NCBI RefSeq assembly: GCF_904846695.1
Contig: NZ_CAJHBR010000009.1
Span: 49,529-113,528 of the forward strand
Reading direction: 5' to 3'
DNA: 64,000 bases
Origin: Psychrobacter urativorans
Lineage (GTDB): Bacteria > Pseudomonadota > Gammaproteobacteria > Pseudomonadales > Moraxellaceae
This document shows positions 18,208 to 28,508 of this stretch, in pieces. How positions within the stretch are numbered: position 1 is the stretch's first letter; every line of letters starts with the position of its first letter. The position numbers and the translations under genes are program-made. Below the pieces are notes generated by a model that worked only from the letters and a program-made list of their open reading frames with translations, was not told where the DNA came from and did no database searches.

Positions 18208-18310
18208 TTTATTGACTTAATGATAGTCTAGGCGGTTAGTTCCTAAGGTGTTTATCATCATTTGTAACTGCTGCTTATTACTATAATAAAGTCATAGCTA
18301 TTGAGCTAAT

Positions 18311-18365
18311 AAAAGCCAAGTTATTTCGCTACCATATATTATGTGGCTGGATAACTTGGCTTTTT
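18311..18365 (+). terminator. Terminator after rpmF
   Basis: AAAAGCCAAGTTAT and its exact complement ATAACTTGGCTTTT form a 14 bp stem around a 27-base loop, ending in TTTTTATT. The remaining 290 bases before fabD hold no gene; its promoter should lie there. Confidence 0.8.
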
Positions 18366-18655
18366 ATTATGTTTAATTTGTCCCCTTTAGTATTTATTAC
18401 CGATACCTAGTTATTATTGTTACTATTATGAATAATAGGTGCAGGTCATAAACAGCGAATTTTTTATATAGTTATTGTTCCTAGGCTAGCTAGACTAGGA
18501 GAATAGCGCTCAGCAGTGTATAGTTTGCTACTAAGCATTTGCTATAATTCTCTTGCACCTATCTCGTTAATTATTATATCTAAATACGCAGTACACCTAA
18601 TAAGATAGCAGATCTGTTCTAGTTATCTGCCCAATTTACTTAAGGAATATTGGCT

Positions 18656-19621
18656 ATGGCATCGGCACCCGATACAGCACTACCGGCACCACGCATTGCG
18701 GTAATCTTCCCTGGACAAGGCTCGCAAGCTTTAGGAATGACTGCCGAGCTGAGTGAACTTTACCCACAAATTAAGGAAACGTTTGCTGAGGCTAGCCAAG
18801 CGCTTGGTGAAGATTTGTGGGCGATCTGCCAAGATGAAGACCTACTCAATCAAACTCAATATACTCAGCCAGCCTTGCTAGCAGCTAGTATTGCTATTTG
18901 GCGAGTTTTGCAAACTAAAATGACTGAAATGCCATGCTACTTTGCTGGGCATTCTTTAGGCGAATATAGCGCCCTATGTGCCTCTGGGGTGATCTCTTTT
19001 GCCGATGCGATACAGCTAGTCCATAAGCGTGGTCAGTTGATGCAAGACGCCGTTGTTGGTATTGATACAGCGATGGCTGCAGTGTTAGGTCTTGAGGATA
19101 GTAGAGTTGTCACTTTATGTGAGCAAGCTACTGAACATGTGGAAGAGGCGATAGTCGGGGCGGCGAACTTTAATAGTCCAGGACAAGTAGTGGTTTCTGG
19201 TAATGCTGCAGGGGTGAATGCCGTTATAGATAAAGTGCAAAACACTGGCAAAAAGGCTATAGCGCTAAAGGTAAGCGTGCCTTCACATTGCGCCTTGATG
19301 CAGCCAGCAAGTCAAGCACTCTCTGAAGCTTTGGCTAAAATAAAATTTGACCAAGCTACTATTCCAGTTATTCAGAACCGTCACGCTCATGTTGAAAGCA
19401 GCGCTGTAGGTATTAAGCAAGCCTTAACTGAGCAGCTTAGTGAGCCCGTATTATGGTCGAAAACTATGCAAGAGCTGGCTGATAAGCAAATTAATATTTT
19501 GATAGAATGTGGCAGTGGTAATGTGTTGAGTAACTTAGCTAAGCGCCAGGCTCATCCTATCGCCAGTTACCCAACCGACAAACCTGTTCGCTTAGACAAA
19601 TTAATCGAGGTATTATCATGA
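18656..19621 (+). CDS. fabD: Malonyl-CoA-acyl carrier protein transacylase
   Basis: FabD moves malonyl from CoA to acyl carrier protein, supplying the extender for fatty acid synthesis. I chose the ATG at 18656, 9 bases after AAGGA; a TTG two codons earlier is in frame. The 321-residue product has GQGSQ at 20-24, the nucleophile Ser100 in GHSLGEYSAL, and VPSHCALM carrying the catalytic His near 209. Its stop overlaps the fabG start by four bases (ATGA), so the two are translationally coupled. Confidence 0.95.
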   Translation: MASAPDTALPAPRIAVIFPGQGSQALGMTAELSELYPQIKETFAEASQALGEDLWAICQDEDLLNQTQYTQPALLAASIAIWRVLQTKMTEMPCYFAGHSLGEYSALCASGVISFADAIQLVHKRGQLMQDAVVGIDTAMAAVLGLEDSRVVTLCEQATEHVEEAIVGAANFNSPGQVVVSGNAAGVNAVIDKVQNTGKKAIALKVSVPSHCALMQPASQALSEALAKIKFDQATIPVIQNRHAHVESSAVGIKQALTEQLSEPVLWSKTMQELADKQINILIECGSGNVLSNLAKRQAHPIASYPTDKPVRLDKLIEVLS

Positions 19622-20346
19622 GTCGTACGATTACATTAGTTACTGGTGCCAGTCGTGGTATCGGAAAAGCAGTAGCCAAACGCTTTGCTAAAGAAGGTCA
19701 TTTCGTTATAGGTACTGCCACTAGTGACAAAGGCGCAACGCTTATCAATGACTATTTGCATGATTCTGGTGGTATTGGTCGAGTATTGGATGTGCGTGAT
19801 GGTGCGCAGATCGAAAAGCTGTTTGAAGAGATTGAGAGCGTTTATGGTGCGGTACAAGTACTAGTTAATAACGCAGGCATCACTCAAGATGGCTTATTAA
19901 TGCGCATGAAAGATGAAGATTGGGATAATGTCATAGATACCAACTTATCATCAGTATATCGCATGAGTAAGCGTGCTATCCGTGGCATGATGAAAGCACG
20001 TCGTGGTCGTATTATTAATATCAGTTCAGTAGTTGCTCAAATGGGTAATGCTGGCCAAGCTAACTACGCTGCTACCAAAGCTGGTGTTGAAGGTTTCAGC
20101 CGTACGCTGGCCCGTGAAATCGGTTCACGCCAAATCACTGTCAATAGTGTGGCTCCTGGACTTATCGAAACTGATATGACGGATGAGATGGATGAGCGTT
20201 TGCTCAACTCTATGCTGGACGCTGTGCCTATCGGTCGTTTAGGGCAGCCAGAAGATATTGCCACTGCAGTATTATTCTTAGCCAGCGATGAGGCTAGCTA
20301 TATTACTGGCGCTGTAATACCAGTCAATGGCGGCATGTATATGTAG
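19618..20346 (+). CDS. fabG: 3-oxoacyl-[acyl-carrier-protein] reductase
   Basis: FabG reduces 3-oxoacyl-ACP with NADPH. The 242-residue SDR protein has TGASRGIG at 9-16, NNAG at 84-87, and the catalytic Ser137, Tyr150 and Lys154 (NISSVV, YAATKAG). Its C-terminal half (NSVAPGLIETDMTD, ITGAVIPVNGGMYM) is typical of true FabG. It overlaps fabD by four bases and is followed by acpP after 265 bases. Confidence 0.96.
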   Translation: MSRTITLVTGASRGIGKAVAKRFAKEGHFVIGTATSDKGATLINDYLHDSGGIGRVLDVRDGAQIEKLFEEIESVYGAVQVLVNNAGITQDGLLMRMKDEDWDNVIDTNLSSVYRMSKRAIRGMMKARRGRIINISSVVAQMGNAGQANYAATKAGVEGFSRTLAREIGSRQITVNSVAPGLIETDMTDEMDERLLNSMLDAVPIGRLGQPEDIATAVLFLASDEASYITGAVIPVNGGMYM

Positions 20347-20412
20347 AGTGGATAACTAGTTACATTCAATCAACAAAAATCTGTGTGAACGAGTGTAAAC
20401 TATAAATAATGG

Positions 20413-20421
20413 TGATATAAT
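20413..20421 (+). promoter_or_regulatory. Extended minus-10 promoter for acpP
   Basis: TGATATAAT is a full extended minus-10 element (TGnTATAAT). It lies in the fabG-acpP spacer about 190 bases before the acpP start; I see no good minus-35. acpP often has its own strong promoter, which agrees with this. Confidence 0.5.
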
Positions 20422-20611
20422 AACGGACACTTTTATGTCAAACCCTGTATTATAACAAGGTCTCAACTGACATCAAGTGTGCCCTAAAACCGTTGGAGCA
20501 AGTTGAGAGTGTTAATCTGACATAATTTGCCAAATTCTATATATGCCATCGGCTCATCTAAGCAGTCAGATGGTTATTTTTAAAAGTGATAAATAAAAGG
20601 GAGTTACCTAC

Positions 20612-20848
20612 ATGAGTAATGATACTGAGCAAAGAGTAAAGTCTGCAGTAGCAGAACAGTTAGGCATGAATGTTGAAGATATCAGCAATGAAGCTTCTTT
20701 TATGGAAGACTTAGGTGCTGATTCATTAGATTTAGTTGAGCTAGTTATGTCATTCGAAAGTGATTTTGGTATCACTATTCCTGACGAAGATTCAGCAGAA
20801 TTAACTACTGTTCAAAAAGCAGTAGACTACGTACAAGCACAATTGTAA
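20612..20848 (+). CDS. acpP: Acyl carrier protein
   Basis: The 78-residue acidic carrier of growing fatty acyl chains. The phosphopantetheine site is Ser38 in GADSLDLVE. The opening [18 protein letters not shown] and closing [10 protein letters not shown] match the family. AAAGGGAG precedes the ATG. A strong terminator follows directly, so fabF, often next, is not in this unit. Confidence 0.97.
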   Translation: MSNDTEQRVKSAVAEQLGMNVEDISNEASFMEDLGADSLDLVELVMSFESDFGITIPDEDSAELTTVQKAVDYVQAQL

Positions 20849-20877
20849 TAACTTAATACTTTAGTAGATAGTACTAG

Positions 20878-20908
20878 ACCGCTTATCTTTATAGATAAGC
20901 GGTTTTTT
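20878..20908 (+). terminator. Terminator after acpP
   Basis: ACCGCTTATCT and AGATAAGCGGT form a perfect 11 bp stem with a TTAT loop, followed by seven T in all. Confidence 0.9.
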
Positions 20909-21078
20909 TGTGAGAAAAATATTATCCGCTTTACGTTTATCCATATTTTGCTACCGTATGAGTTAAATTTCCTTAACATTATTCAACAAACACCTACTAT
21001 GTAATTTTTATTGGTTTGTTATACTTATTGTCAGAACAAGCCACAAACCTCAATAACAACAATTTAAGGAATAATTTA

Positions 21079-21588
21079 ATGGGAATTTTTAGTTTCGCAA
21101 AGGATATTGGTGATAAAATTTTTAATCGTGATGATGCTAAACACGATGCCAAAAAAGAAAGTAAAGCAGATTCTAATACGCCAGTAAAAGATAGTGAGCC
21201 TTCTGCCCAGTCAGTAGCCAATATCTTGTTACGTCGTATTCAACAACAGAACCTTAACATCACTAACTTAAAAATTAAGTATGATGGATCTACTGATACT
21301 GCTGAAATCAGTGGTAACGCTAAGACTCAAGCAGATCGTGAAAAAGCTATCATCGCTATTGGTAACGTACAAAACGTAGCTAAAGTCATTGATAACATCG
21401 ATATTGAAGAAGATGCACCTGAATCAACTATGTATACTGTAAAATCTGGTGACAACTTGTCTAAGATTGCACAGAGCGTATACGGTTCAGCTAACGATTA
21501 TATGAAAATATTCGAAGCTAACAAGCCTATGCTATCTAGTCCTGACAAGATCTATCCAGGTCAAGTACTACGTATTCCTAAGCCATAA
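21079..21588 (+). CDS. kbp: BON and LysM domain protein, Kbp (YgaU) family
   Basis: A 169-residue relative of Escherichia coli Kbp, a cytoplasmic potassium-binding protein with a BON domain (here about 45-110) followed by a LysM domain (about 118-167; YTVKSGDNLSKIAQSVYG, NKPMLSSPDKIYPGQVLRIP). The start at 21079 follows AAGGA by 8 bases and gives the family opening MGIFSFAKDIGDKIF; a longer frame from 21016 is less likely. There is no signal peptide, in line with a cytosolic protein. The lysine-rich linker at 20-40 is longer than in Kbp. Confidence 0.85.
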   Translation: MGIFSFAKDIGDKIFNRDDAKHDAKKESKADSNTPVKDSEPSAQSVANILLRRIQQQNLNITNLKIKYDGSTDTAEISGNAKTQADREKAIIAIGNVQNVAKVIDNIDIEEDAPESTMYTVKSGDNLSKIAQSVYGSANDYMKIFEANKPMLSSPDKIYPGQVLRIPKP

Positions 21589-21644
21589 GATTTTAAATAA
21601 AACACTGTTTAGTATTAATTTTTTTAAATTAGTCACTATAATGC

Positions 21645-21680
21645 AAAAAGCGCCTCTTAATAGCTAAGAGGCGCTTTTTT
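21645..21680. terminator. Terminator between kbp and queG
   Basis: AAAAAGCGCCTCTTA and its exact complement form a 15 bp stem with an ATAGC loop and T-rich flanks on both strands. It separates convergent genes; the rest of the 313-base gap has no gene. Confidence 0.9.
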
Positions 21681-21901
21681 ATTAAATAGCTTTATTAAAG
21701 GCTATCTATTAATTAATTTTTATTAAATATGTTTTGATAGTAACTATTAGTTAAGGGCTTTTATTACCCTCATTTATTCAGTTTTTTACTATTGCCCTTT
21801 ATTAATTAACGATTATTAACCATGAATAACAAAAAACCAAAAATGAAGGAGGGGATAACTCTTCATTCGAGGCAATAACTTTCTATTTAATGACTAGCCA
21901 G

Positions 21902-23077
21902 TTAGTCATTAGTGCTTATCTTTGCTTGCTGCTCTAATAAGGCCCAATCAATGTGCTCATCGAGCAAATCACCATGAATACCTAATTTAGCTTGTAATCG
22001 GCTTATAACCTCAGGATTACCAGCAGCATTGCCTAGACCAATAGCAATATTGCGTAGGAAGCTGAGGTAGCCAGTACGTCTAAGTGGGCTACCTTCTGTA
22101 TAACGCAAAAAATCCGGCTCTTGCCATTGCCAAAGCTCAAGCAGACTGCTGTTATCTAACCCATGCCTAGGTGCAAAGTCGTTGACGGTTGTCAGCTGGG
22201 CATAGCGATTCCAAGGACAAATAAGTTGACAGTCGTCACAACCAAATACTCGATTGCCTATGGCACGGCGATACTTTATGTCGATACTGCCTTTATGCTC
22301 AATAGTCAGGTAGGAGATGCAAGCGGCGGCATTGAGTTCATGAGGGGCAACGATTGCTTGGGTAGGACAAATATCGATGCAAGCACTACAACTGCCGCAA
22401 TGAGCAGCAATAGGCTGGTCATCAGGTAGCTCTAAGCTCATGAACAGCTCGCCTAATACAAAGAACGAGCCCGCTTGTTTATTCAATAATAACGTATGTT
22501 TGCCCGTCCAACCAAGCCCTGCGGCATCCGCTATCGGACGCTCAAATATGGGTGCAGAGTCGCTAAAAGGTCGAAACACAAAGTCGCTGTCAGCACCAAT
22601 AGCCAAATGTTGCCACTCAGGAAGCATAGTTTCTATCTTTAAAGCTAATTGTTTGAGTCTAGCACGCATAGTCTTATGGTAATCACGACCTCGGGCATAA
22701 CGCGCAATGATGCCGTGATTGGGGCGATCATTATCCTCAACAGTACGGGATTTTGGTGCTTGAGACAGGTAGTCCATGCGCACACTAATGATAGTTTTTG
22801 CCCCAGCCACTAGCTGATCAGGATGAGCACGCAGCTCATGGTTTTGATGCATAAACTGGAGCTGACCTTCATAGCCTTTAGCTAGCCAACGCTGTAACTG
22901 TTCCATCTGCTGAGTAAACAGTGGATGATGTACAGATAAAAACCCACAGTCGCCAAAGCCTAAGGCTTGCGCTTGTGCTTTTATCCATAGCTTGACATCA
23001 TCGGCTGTCGCAAATGCGCCTTGATTGACCATTATAATATTGTTTTCTACATTTGTTACTGTGGGCTTAATAGTCAT
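21902..23077 (-). CDS. queG: Epoxyqueuosine reductase
   Basis: QueG reduces epoxyqueuosine to queuosine, the last step of this tRNA wobble modification, using cobalamin and two [4Fe-4S] clusters. The 391-residue product has ferredoxin-like cysteines at 227, 230, 233 and 237 (CGSCSACIDICPT) and 280, 283 and 287 (CDDCQLICPW). DSAPIFERPIA near 173 holds the family active-site Asp. The first ATG gives about 15 to 30 residues more than usual; Met16 at 23032 would also suit. It is divergent from nnr, as queG and yjeF are neighbours in enteric bacteria. Confidence 0.93.
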   Translation of the reverse strand: MTIKPTVTNVENNIIMVNQGAFATADDVKLWIKAQAQALGFGDCGFLSVHHPLFTQQMEQLQRWLAKGYEGQLQFMHQNHELRAHPDQLVAGAKTIISVRMDYLSQAPKSRTVEDNDRPNHGIIARYARGRDYHKTMRARLKQLALKIETMLPEWQHLAIGADSDFVFRPFSDSAPIFERPIADAAGLGWTGKHTLLLNKQAGSFFVLGELFMSLELPDDQPIAAHCGSCSACIDICPTQAIVAPHELNAAACISYLTIEHKGSIDIKYRRAIGNRVFGCDDCQLICPWNRYAQLTTVNDFAPRHGLDNSSLLELWQWQEPDFLRYTEGSPLRRTGYLSFLRNIAIGLGNAAGNPEVISRLQAKLGIHGDLLDEHIDWALLEQQAKISTND

Positions 23078-23313
23078 AGTGGGTAATAAATAGTAGCGTG
23101 AAAGAACAAAGTTAAGATCATTAAATGTATGCCATAGTGATAAGCTGCATAGCTTAGATGACTAGTAGTGTGAGTATAGCAGCTAATAATATAACCGCTA
23201 ATAAATAGTCATTCATGTTATTAGACAATATCAGGTATGCTTAGATCAGCTTATTAAACTATCAGATAGCCGCTTAGAGATAGCCATTTTAAACCAGTCA
23301 TTAAGGACTATGT

Positions 23314-25152
23314 ATGCCTACTAAAAAACATCTATTAATTAGTGACCCAACAATGGCGATGGCAACTACTAAGTTACCTGTCAGCTTGTATGATAGTCAA
23401 CAGCTCTATGCTATGGAACAAGCTTGGTTTGCACAAGGTTATGATAGTTTTGCGCTTATGCAACAAGCAGCTTGGCAAATGACTCAGCATATTATTCAAC
23501 TTGAAGCGCAGCACTATCAACAGCTAGTTACTGCTGCATTAAGACAGGAGTACATTTATGCTGTTGTTGATAGAACGCCAAGTGCAATTATCTGGGTTGG
23601 TCATGGCAATAATGGCGGTGACGGTTGGCTAGTAGCTTATTATCTGCAACAAGCAGGCTGGCAGGTAACCGTACTGACAGTAGCTATTGACGACCTTAGT
23701 CATAACTGTAATGAGGAACAAGATGGAGATAAAGCCTCTAAAAATGAACCAATGCCAGACGCCATAAAAGCTCAGCAGTTGGCTTTGAGGGCAGCTGTTC
23801 CTTGTCTACGCTTCGAGGATCAGCAAGCTAACGCTATGGCATTTGCCTCTAACTTATCGGCTGATGTCTTTGTCGATGCGCTATTCGGTATTGGTCTAAA
23901 TCGCTCACCAAGCGGTATATATAAACAAGCTATTGAGTGCTTTAATAAAGCTGCTAAACAGCATCATAACTATGGTGAAGCGCTAGTAGTGGCTGTAGAT
24001 ATTCCTAGTGGTTTAGTAGCTACAACTGGCCAAGTATTCGAGCGCCTAGCTATCGAAGCTGACGTAACTTTGTGCTTGATAGCTCGTAAGTTTGGCCTGC
24101 ATACTAAAGACGGTATGGACTATGCGGGCGTCATCATCGATATCCCGCTGATACCTTATGGCAAACTAACAGCCGCCGCTACCTTATTAAGTACCGCACA
24201 GAGATTATCTGCGCGTCGCCAAAACAGTTATAAAGGCAGTTATGGTCATGTGTTAGTAATAGGCGGTAATCAGATAGAGGGCTCACAAGGTATGGGCGGA
24301 GCTGCTATCCTAGCCTTGGCTAGTGCTATGGCTACTGGGGCCGGTAAGATAACAGTAGCTTGTCATACCGCCTTTCATGGGGCGCTACTAACCTCGCTAC
24401 CAGACGCTATGACTATTGATTTACATGATATTGCAGGAGTCAAAAGTCTCATTAAAGAGGCGAGTGTCGTGGCGATAGGAATGGGGCTTGGCCGTGATAA
24501 AAGTGCGGAAAATCTATTGGCCCACTACCTGCAAGCGGTAATGCAGCAAGATCATGCCATAGTAATCGATGCTGATGGCCTTTATCATTTGGCTTCATTA
24601 CATAAACAAGGCCATAAAATAATTGCTCAGCTAAAACACTACTCTGTTACTCACCAAGTTTTCTTGACTCCGCACAGTGGCGAAGCAGCACGTCTATTAG
24701 ATAAAGATATTATAGCTATAGAGGATGATCGACTAGCGGCGATAAAACAATGCGCAGCTACTTATGGTGGTGATTGGGTATTAAAAGGCGCCGGTTCTTT
24801 AGTTTTAGAAAAGGGGCTAGGGCAGGTATCAGAAACACAGAGTCAAGTTTATGTTTGCGCAGCTGGTAATGCGGGTATGGCAAGCGCTGGCATGGGTGAT
24901 GTGTTATCAGGGGTGAGCGCTGGGTTATTGGCTCAACAAGACTTGAGCGCTGAGCAGCACAGTCTACGCCAAGCGGTACTTATTCATGGCCTAGCAGCAG
25001 ATTTGTTGATGAACCAATTATCTGACAAAGGGGATAATAGTTTCAGCTGTACGGCAAACTTAGATAGACGACCCTTAATAGGTCAGCGTGGCCTGCAAGC
25101 ACAAGATATGCCTGCGGCTGTTCGACAAGTTATTGCGCTAATTAGCCTTTAA
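23314..25152 (+). CDS. nnr: Bifunctional NAD(P)HX epimerase/dehydratase
   Basis: Nnr repairs hydrated NAD(P)H. The N-terminal YjeF_N domain (about 25-270) epimerises the R form and carries WVGHGNNGGDGWLVAYY and VDALFGIGLNR. The C-terminal domain (about 290-605), a ribokinase-like ADP- or ATP-dependent dehydratase, carries SYGHVLVIGGN, VIDADGLY, LTPHSGEAARL and GNAGMASAGMGDVLSG. At 612 residues it is about 100 longer than the Escherichia coli protein, through an Asn/Glu/Asp-rich insert near 130-150 and other loops. Later ATG codons at positions 14 and 16 are possible starts. Confidence 0.93.
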   Translation: MPTKKHLLISDPTMAMATTKLPVSLYDSQQLYAMEQAWFAQGYDSFALMQQAAWQMTQHIIQLEAQHYQQLVTAALRQEYIYAVVDRTPSAIIWVGHGNNGGDGWLVAYYLQQAGWQVTVLTVAIDDLSHNCNEEQDGDKASKNEPMPDAIKAQQLALRAAVPCLRFEDQQANAMAFASNLSADVFVDALFGIGLNRSPSGIYKQAIECFNKAAKQHHNYGEALVVAVDIPSGLVATTGQVFERLAIEADVTLCLIARKFGLHTKDGMDYAGVIIDIPLIPYGKLTAAATLLSTAQRLSARRQNSYKGSYGHVLVIGGNQIEGSQGMGGAAILALASAMATGAGKITVACHTAFHGALLTSLPDAMTIDLHDIAGVKSLIKEASVVAIGMGLGRDKSAENLLAHYLQAVMQQDHAIVIDADGLYHLASLHKQGHKIIAQLKHYSVTHQVFLTPHSGEAARLLDKDIIAIEDDRLAAIKQCAATYGGDWVLKGAGSLVLEKGLGQVSETQSQVYVCAAGNAGMASAGMGDVLSGVSAGLLAQQDLSAEQHSLRQAVLIHGLAADLLMNQLSDKGDNSFSCTANLDRRPLIGQRGLQAQDMPAAVRQVIALISL

Positions 25153-25214
25153 ATATCGGCTAATGATAGAGAGGGGCTAATAGTATTGGCTATCTAATCT
25201 AGCAATAGCATAGA

Positions 25215-25706
25215 TTAACTGCAATATTGACCAATAGTTTGTTGTACTCGCTCACGTTTTAGTTCGATTTCACGACTGTCAAGATATTCACGCTTGCCAC
25301 TAGCATCCGTCTCATAGATAGGGCCATTGGCATTGAGGTTAGTCAAGTTATTACGTAGTGTTTGACAGCGCTGAGCATTAGCTTGCGCTTCTTGATCTTT
25401 AATACGAGCTTCTAGCTGAGCCACTCGCTGTTGTTCAGCGCTTTGGCTATTATTAGTTTGATTAGCGTCAGTTTTACCGGCCAGCTGCCCTGGAGTATTC
25501 TGGCGGCCATCATTGCGAAACTCAATCGTTTCGATGCTCTCACCGTTTTTTGGCGGATGTTGACTATATTTGACTTCGCCATAACTGCCAATCGATTTAT
25601 AAACTTCAACAGCGTGGCTAGCATTTATTGATAGTGCCCACATACTAATAGCCATTAATAGCATAAATAGTTTAGTCACATAATTCATCATAGATACTGC
25701 TGCCAT
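25215..25706 (-). CDS. DUF4124 domain protein, exported
   Basis: A 163-residue envelope protein of unknown role. A signal peptide (core LFMLLMAISMWALSI) ends near SHA31. The DUF4124 domain follows directly, VEVYKSIGSYGEVKYSQHPP, a short beta-rich module common in proteobacteria. Then come a low-complexity Asn/Gln region, a predicted coiled coil (QRVAQLEARIKDQEAQANAQ) and a Cys near 118 that may pair with the C-terminal Cys162. AGGA lies 8 bases before the first ATG; in-frame ATG codons follow at positions 6 and 7. Confidence 0.8.
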   Translation of the reverse strand: MAAVSMMNYVTKLFMLLMAISMWALSINASHAVEVYKSIGSYGEVKYSQHPPKNGESIETIEFRNDGRQNTPGQLAGKTDANQTNNSQSAEQQRVAQLEARIKDQEAQANAQRCQTLRNNLTNLNANGPIYETDASGKREYLDSREIELKRERVQQTIGQYCS

Positions 25707-26675
25707 AATAGCTGTCCTGTCGATTTAATATTAAAAGTATGGTAACGCCAAGGCCTACAGCCAGTTATCGATTCGAGCAATAGTAAGCCAAGCTTAGGAG
25801 TAAAACCTTAGGGCTTTGCATAGCCAATGCTTATATGCTAACTATTGATTCTAACAAAAAATACTTATCAATGGATATTATTTAATAACCATTAGTTGGG
25901 GATAGGCTTTATAATTTTTTCTTGACAATAGGGGCTAAACCGTTGAAACTAATCCTAGTTGGTTGGTCAGTGAGCGGCATTTACAATATTGCCGTAGCAC
26001 TTGAAGATAAAGCCTATTTGGCTACTTATCAGTAGCTCTGTTGGTTTACCTTCTTTGTGGCAATAGCACAGTAAAGATAATCGTCATCATGACTATAATT
26101 ATCAGCAGTGTTATTTGTCTCCGGACTTATCGGTCTACAATGACTAAGATAAACTTATTATTTACCATTATTTGTACTACTCATTAGCCATAGCTGTATT
26201 TGCTGGTTGTCATTACTGACATAAGCCTATATCAGGATAATGGTTTTTGCTAATTTGATAGATAGGATAGACAGCTTAAATGATAGTCAATAGGCTACTG
26301 TTAACCTGCAAAGGGCAACAGTTAGCGATAGCACAATCTACAATGATTGCTAGCTATATATGACTGTTAGGCCTCTCTACTTTATCGTTGAATATGAGTG
26401 TTTAAAATAATAATAAGCTTCTTTTTCTTTTATAGATGCGCTCGCATCTTGTCACTGTATCCGATAATATCCCATCACAAAGCTGACCCTATAAATTGTT
26501 ATGTGCAAATAGCAGGCTAGCCTACAAAGTAGCGCTACTTTTACATAGTGGGTACATATTCTTATATAGACAACGACCAGCACTATTTTTAGGTACTATA
26601 ACTACGTCTAAGCCATAACTGACGCCATTATAAATACTGACAAAACTCTGCTAGTCTGCGCCGTAAATAAAGGTG
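25707..26675. other. Long upstream region of ilvI
   Basis: About 970 bases without a supported gene between a minus-strand gene and ilvI. I found no leader peptide with a run of Ile, Val or Leu codons, no clear terminator/antiterminator pair, and no T-box. A 32-codon frame at about 26089, with several Ile and Leu codons, has no ribosome binding site and is too far from ilvI to support. The promoter of ilvI must lie here. Confidence 0.5.
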
Positions 26676-28508
26676 ATGACAGTGACGCAAACTACTCAAA
26701 GTCCAAATATGACTGGACATACTCAAACGGCTAATGCTGCCAAAAACTTCCAAGAGAAACAAAAACTGCTTGCTGAAGGTGGTAACGAACCAGTAATGAT
26801 GACTGGTGCTGAAATGCTAGTACAGTCGCTCACTGACGAGGGTGTCAAATATATTTTTGGCTATCCAGGTGGTGCGGTTCTGCATATCTATGATGCGTTA
26901 TTCCAACAAGATAATATCGAGCATATTTTAGTGCGTCACGAGCAAGCAGCAGGTCACATGGCTGATGCTTATTCACGAGTGACAGGTGACACTGGAGTAG
27001 TACTAGCGACATCAGGTCCTGGTGCGACTAACACGGTTACTGCTATAGCTACAGCTTTTATGGACTCAGTACCGATGGTAGTGATTGCCGGACAAGTACC
27101 GAGCAGCCTGATTGGTGAAGATGCCTTCCAAGAAACTGACATGATCGGTGTATCGCGCCCTATCGTTAAGCATAGCTTCCAAGTGCGCCATGCTAGCGAA
27201 ATCCCAATGATTGTCAAAAAAGCTTTTCATATCGCTAAGTCTGGCCGTCCAGGTCCAGTAGTTATCGATGTGCCTAAGGATATGACCGCTCCGAGTGAGA
27301 AGTATGCTTATGAGTATCCAAGCGAAGTATTTGTCCGTTCATATCAGCCATCGATAAAAGGCCACAGCGGTCAAATCAAGAAAGCGGTTGAGACTCTACT
27401 CGCCGCCAAGCGTCCGGTTGTTTATTCTGGTGGTGGAGTAATTTGGAGTAATGCTCATCACGAGCTTAGAGATCTTGCTCATCGCTTGAACTTACCAGTG
27501 ACTAATACCTTGATGGGTTTAGGTGCTTTCGACGGTTTCGATGAGCAGTTCCTAGGCATGCTCGGTATGCATGGTACTTATGAAGCCAATATGAGCATGC
27601 ATCATGCGGATGTTATCTTAGCTATTGGTGCGCGTTTCGATGATCGAGTGACTAACAACGTCAAAAAATTCTGTCCTGATGCTACTATTATCCATATCGA
27701 CATCGATCCTACCTCTATTTCGAAAACTATCTTTGCTCATGTGCCTATCGTTGGTGATGTAAAATCTGTATTGACTGATATGTTAGAGCTGATTGGCACT
27801 GATAGTCAGTTAGATCAGCCGGCATTGTTAGATTGGTGGTCGCAGATTAATGAATGGCGTAAGCGTCATGGTCTACGCTATGACACTAGCACCGAAAATG
27901 GCATCAAGCCTCAGAGTGTAGTAGAAGCAATGTGCAGAGTAACCGATGGCAACGCTATCATCACTAGTGATGTTGGTCAGCATCAAATGTTTGCTGCGCT
28001 TTATTATACTTATAGAGAGCCGCGCCAATGGCTAAACTCAGGTGGCCTTGGTACTATGGGCGTCGGCTTGCCGTATGCTATGGCTGCTAAGCTGGCGTGT
28101 CCGGATCGTGATGTGGTTTGTATCACTGGCGAAGGCTCTATTCAGATGAATATTCAAGAGCTGTCAACTTGCTTACAATACAACATACCAGTCAAAATCC
28201 TAAATATAAATAATGCGCAGCTGGGTATGGTTAAGCAGTGGCAAGATATGCTTTATGAAGGTCGTCATGCCCAGTCTTATATGAACTCTTTACCAGATTT
28301 CGTAAAACTCGCCGAGAGCTACGGTCATGTAGGTATCAAAATTACTGATCCTCAGACTATGGAAGCACAGATAGCTGAAGCAATGGCTATGACTGATAGA
28401 CTAGTATTCATTGACGTCTATGTCGATCGTAATGAGCATGTTTATCCCATGCAAATTGCTGGACAGACTATGCGTGATATGTGGTTAACTAAAGGAGAGC
28501 GTACCTAA
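26676..28508 (+). CDS. ilvI: Acetolactate synthase large subunit
   Basis: The catalytic subunit of acetohydroxyacid synthase, which makes acetolactate or acetohydroxybutyrate for valine, leucine and isoleucine. The roughly 610-residue thiamine-diphosphate enzyme has the catalytic Glu in [27 protein letters not shown] and the cofactor motif [12 protein letters not shown] with ILNINN. About 40 weakly conserved residues precede the core. The start is uncertain: GTG 26673, ATG 26676, and GTG 26682, the last best spaced from AAAGG. It overlaps ilvH by one base. Confidence 0.94.
   Translation: MTVTQTTQSPNMTGHTQTANAAKNFQEKQKLLAEGGNEPVMMTGAEMLVQSLTDEGVKYIFGYPGGAVLHIYDALFQQDNIEHILVRHEQAAGHMADAYSRVTGDTGVVLATSGPGATNTVTAIATAFMDSVPMVVIAGQVPSSLIGEDAFQETDMIGVSRPIVKHSFQVRHASEIPMIVKKAFHIAKSGRPGPVVIDVPKDMTAPSEKYAYEYPSEVFVRSYQPSIKGHSGQIKKAVETLLAAKRPVVYSGGGVIWSNAHHELRDLAHRLNLPVTNTLMGLGAFDGFDEQFLGMLGMHGTYEANMSMHHADVILAIGARFDDRVTNNVKKFCPDATIIHIDIDPTSISKTIFAHVPIVGDVKSVLTDMLELIGTDSQLDQPALLDWWSQINEWRKRHGLRYDTSTENGIKPQSVVEAMCRVTDGNAIITSDVGQHQMFAALYYTYREPRQWLNSGGLGTMGVGLPYAMAAKLACPDRDVVCITGEGSIQMNIQELSTCLQYNIPVKILNINNAQLGMVKQWQDMLYEGRHAQSYMNSLPDFVKLAESYGHVGIKITDPQTMEAQIAEAMAMTDRLVFIDVYVDRNEHVYPMQIAGQTMRDMWLTKGERT

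Noticed and set aside
26089..26190. Short frame with several Ile and Leu codons upstream of ilvI as a possible attenuator leader peptide
   Set aside because: It lacks a ribosome binding site, has no run of regulatory codons, and is almost 500 bases from ilvI with no terminator hairpin near it.
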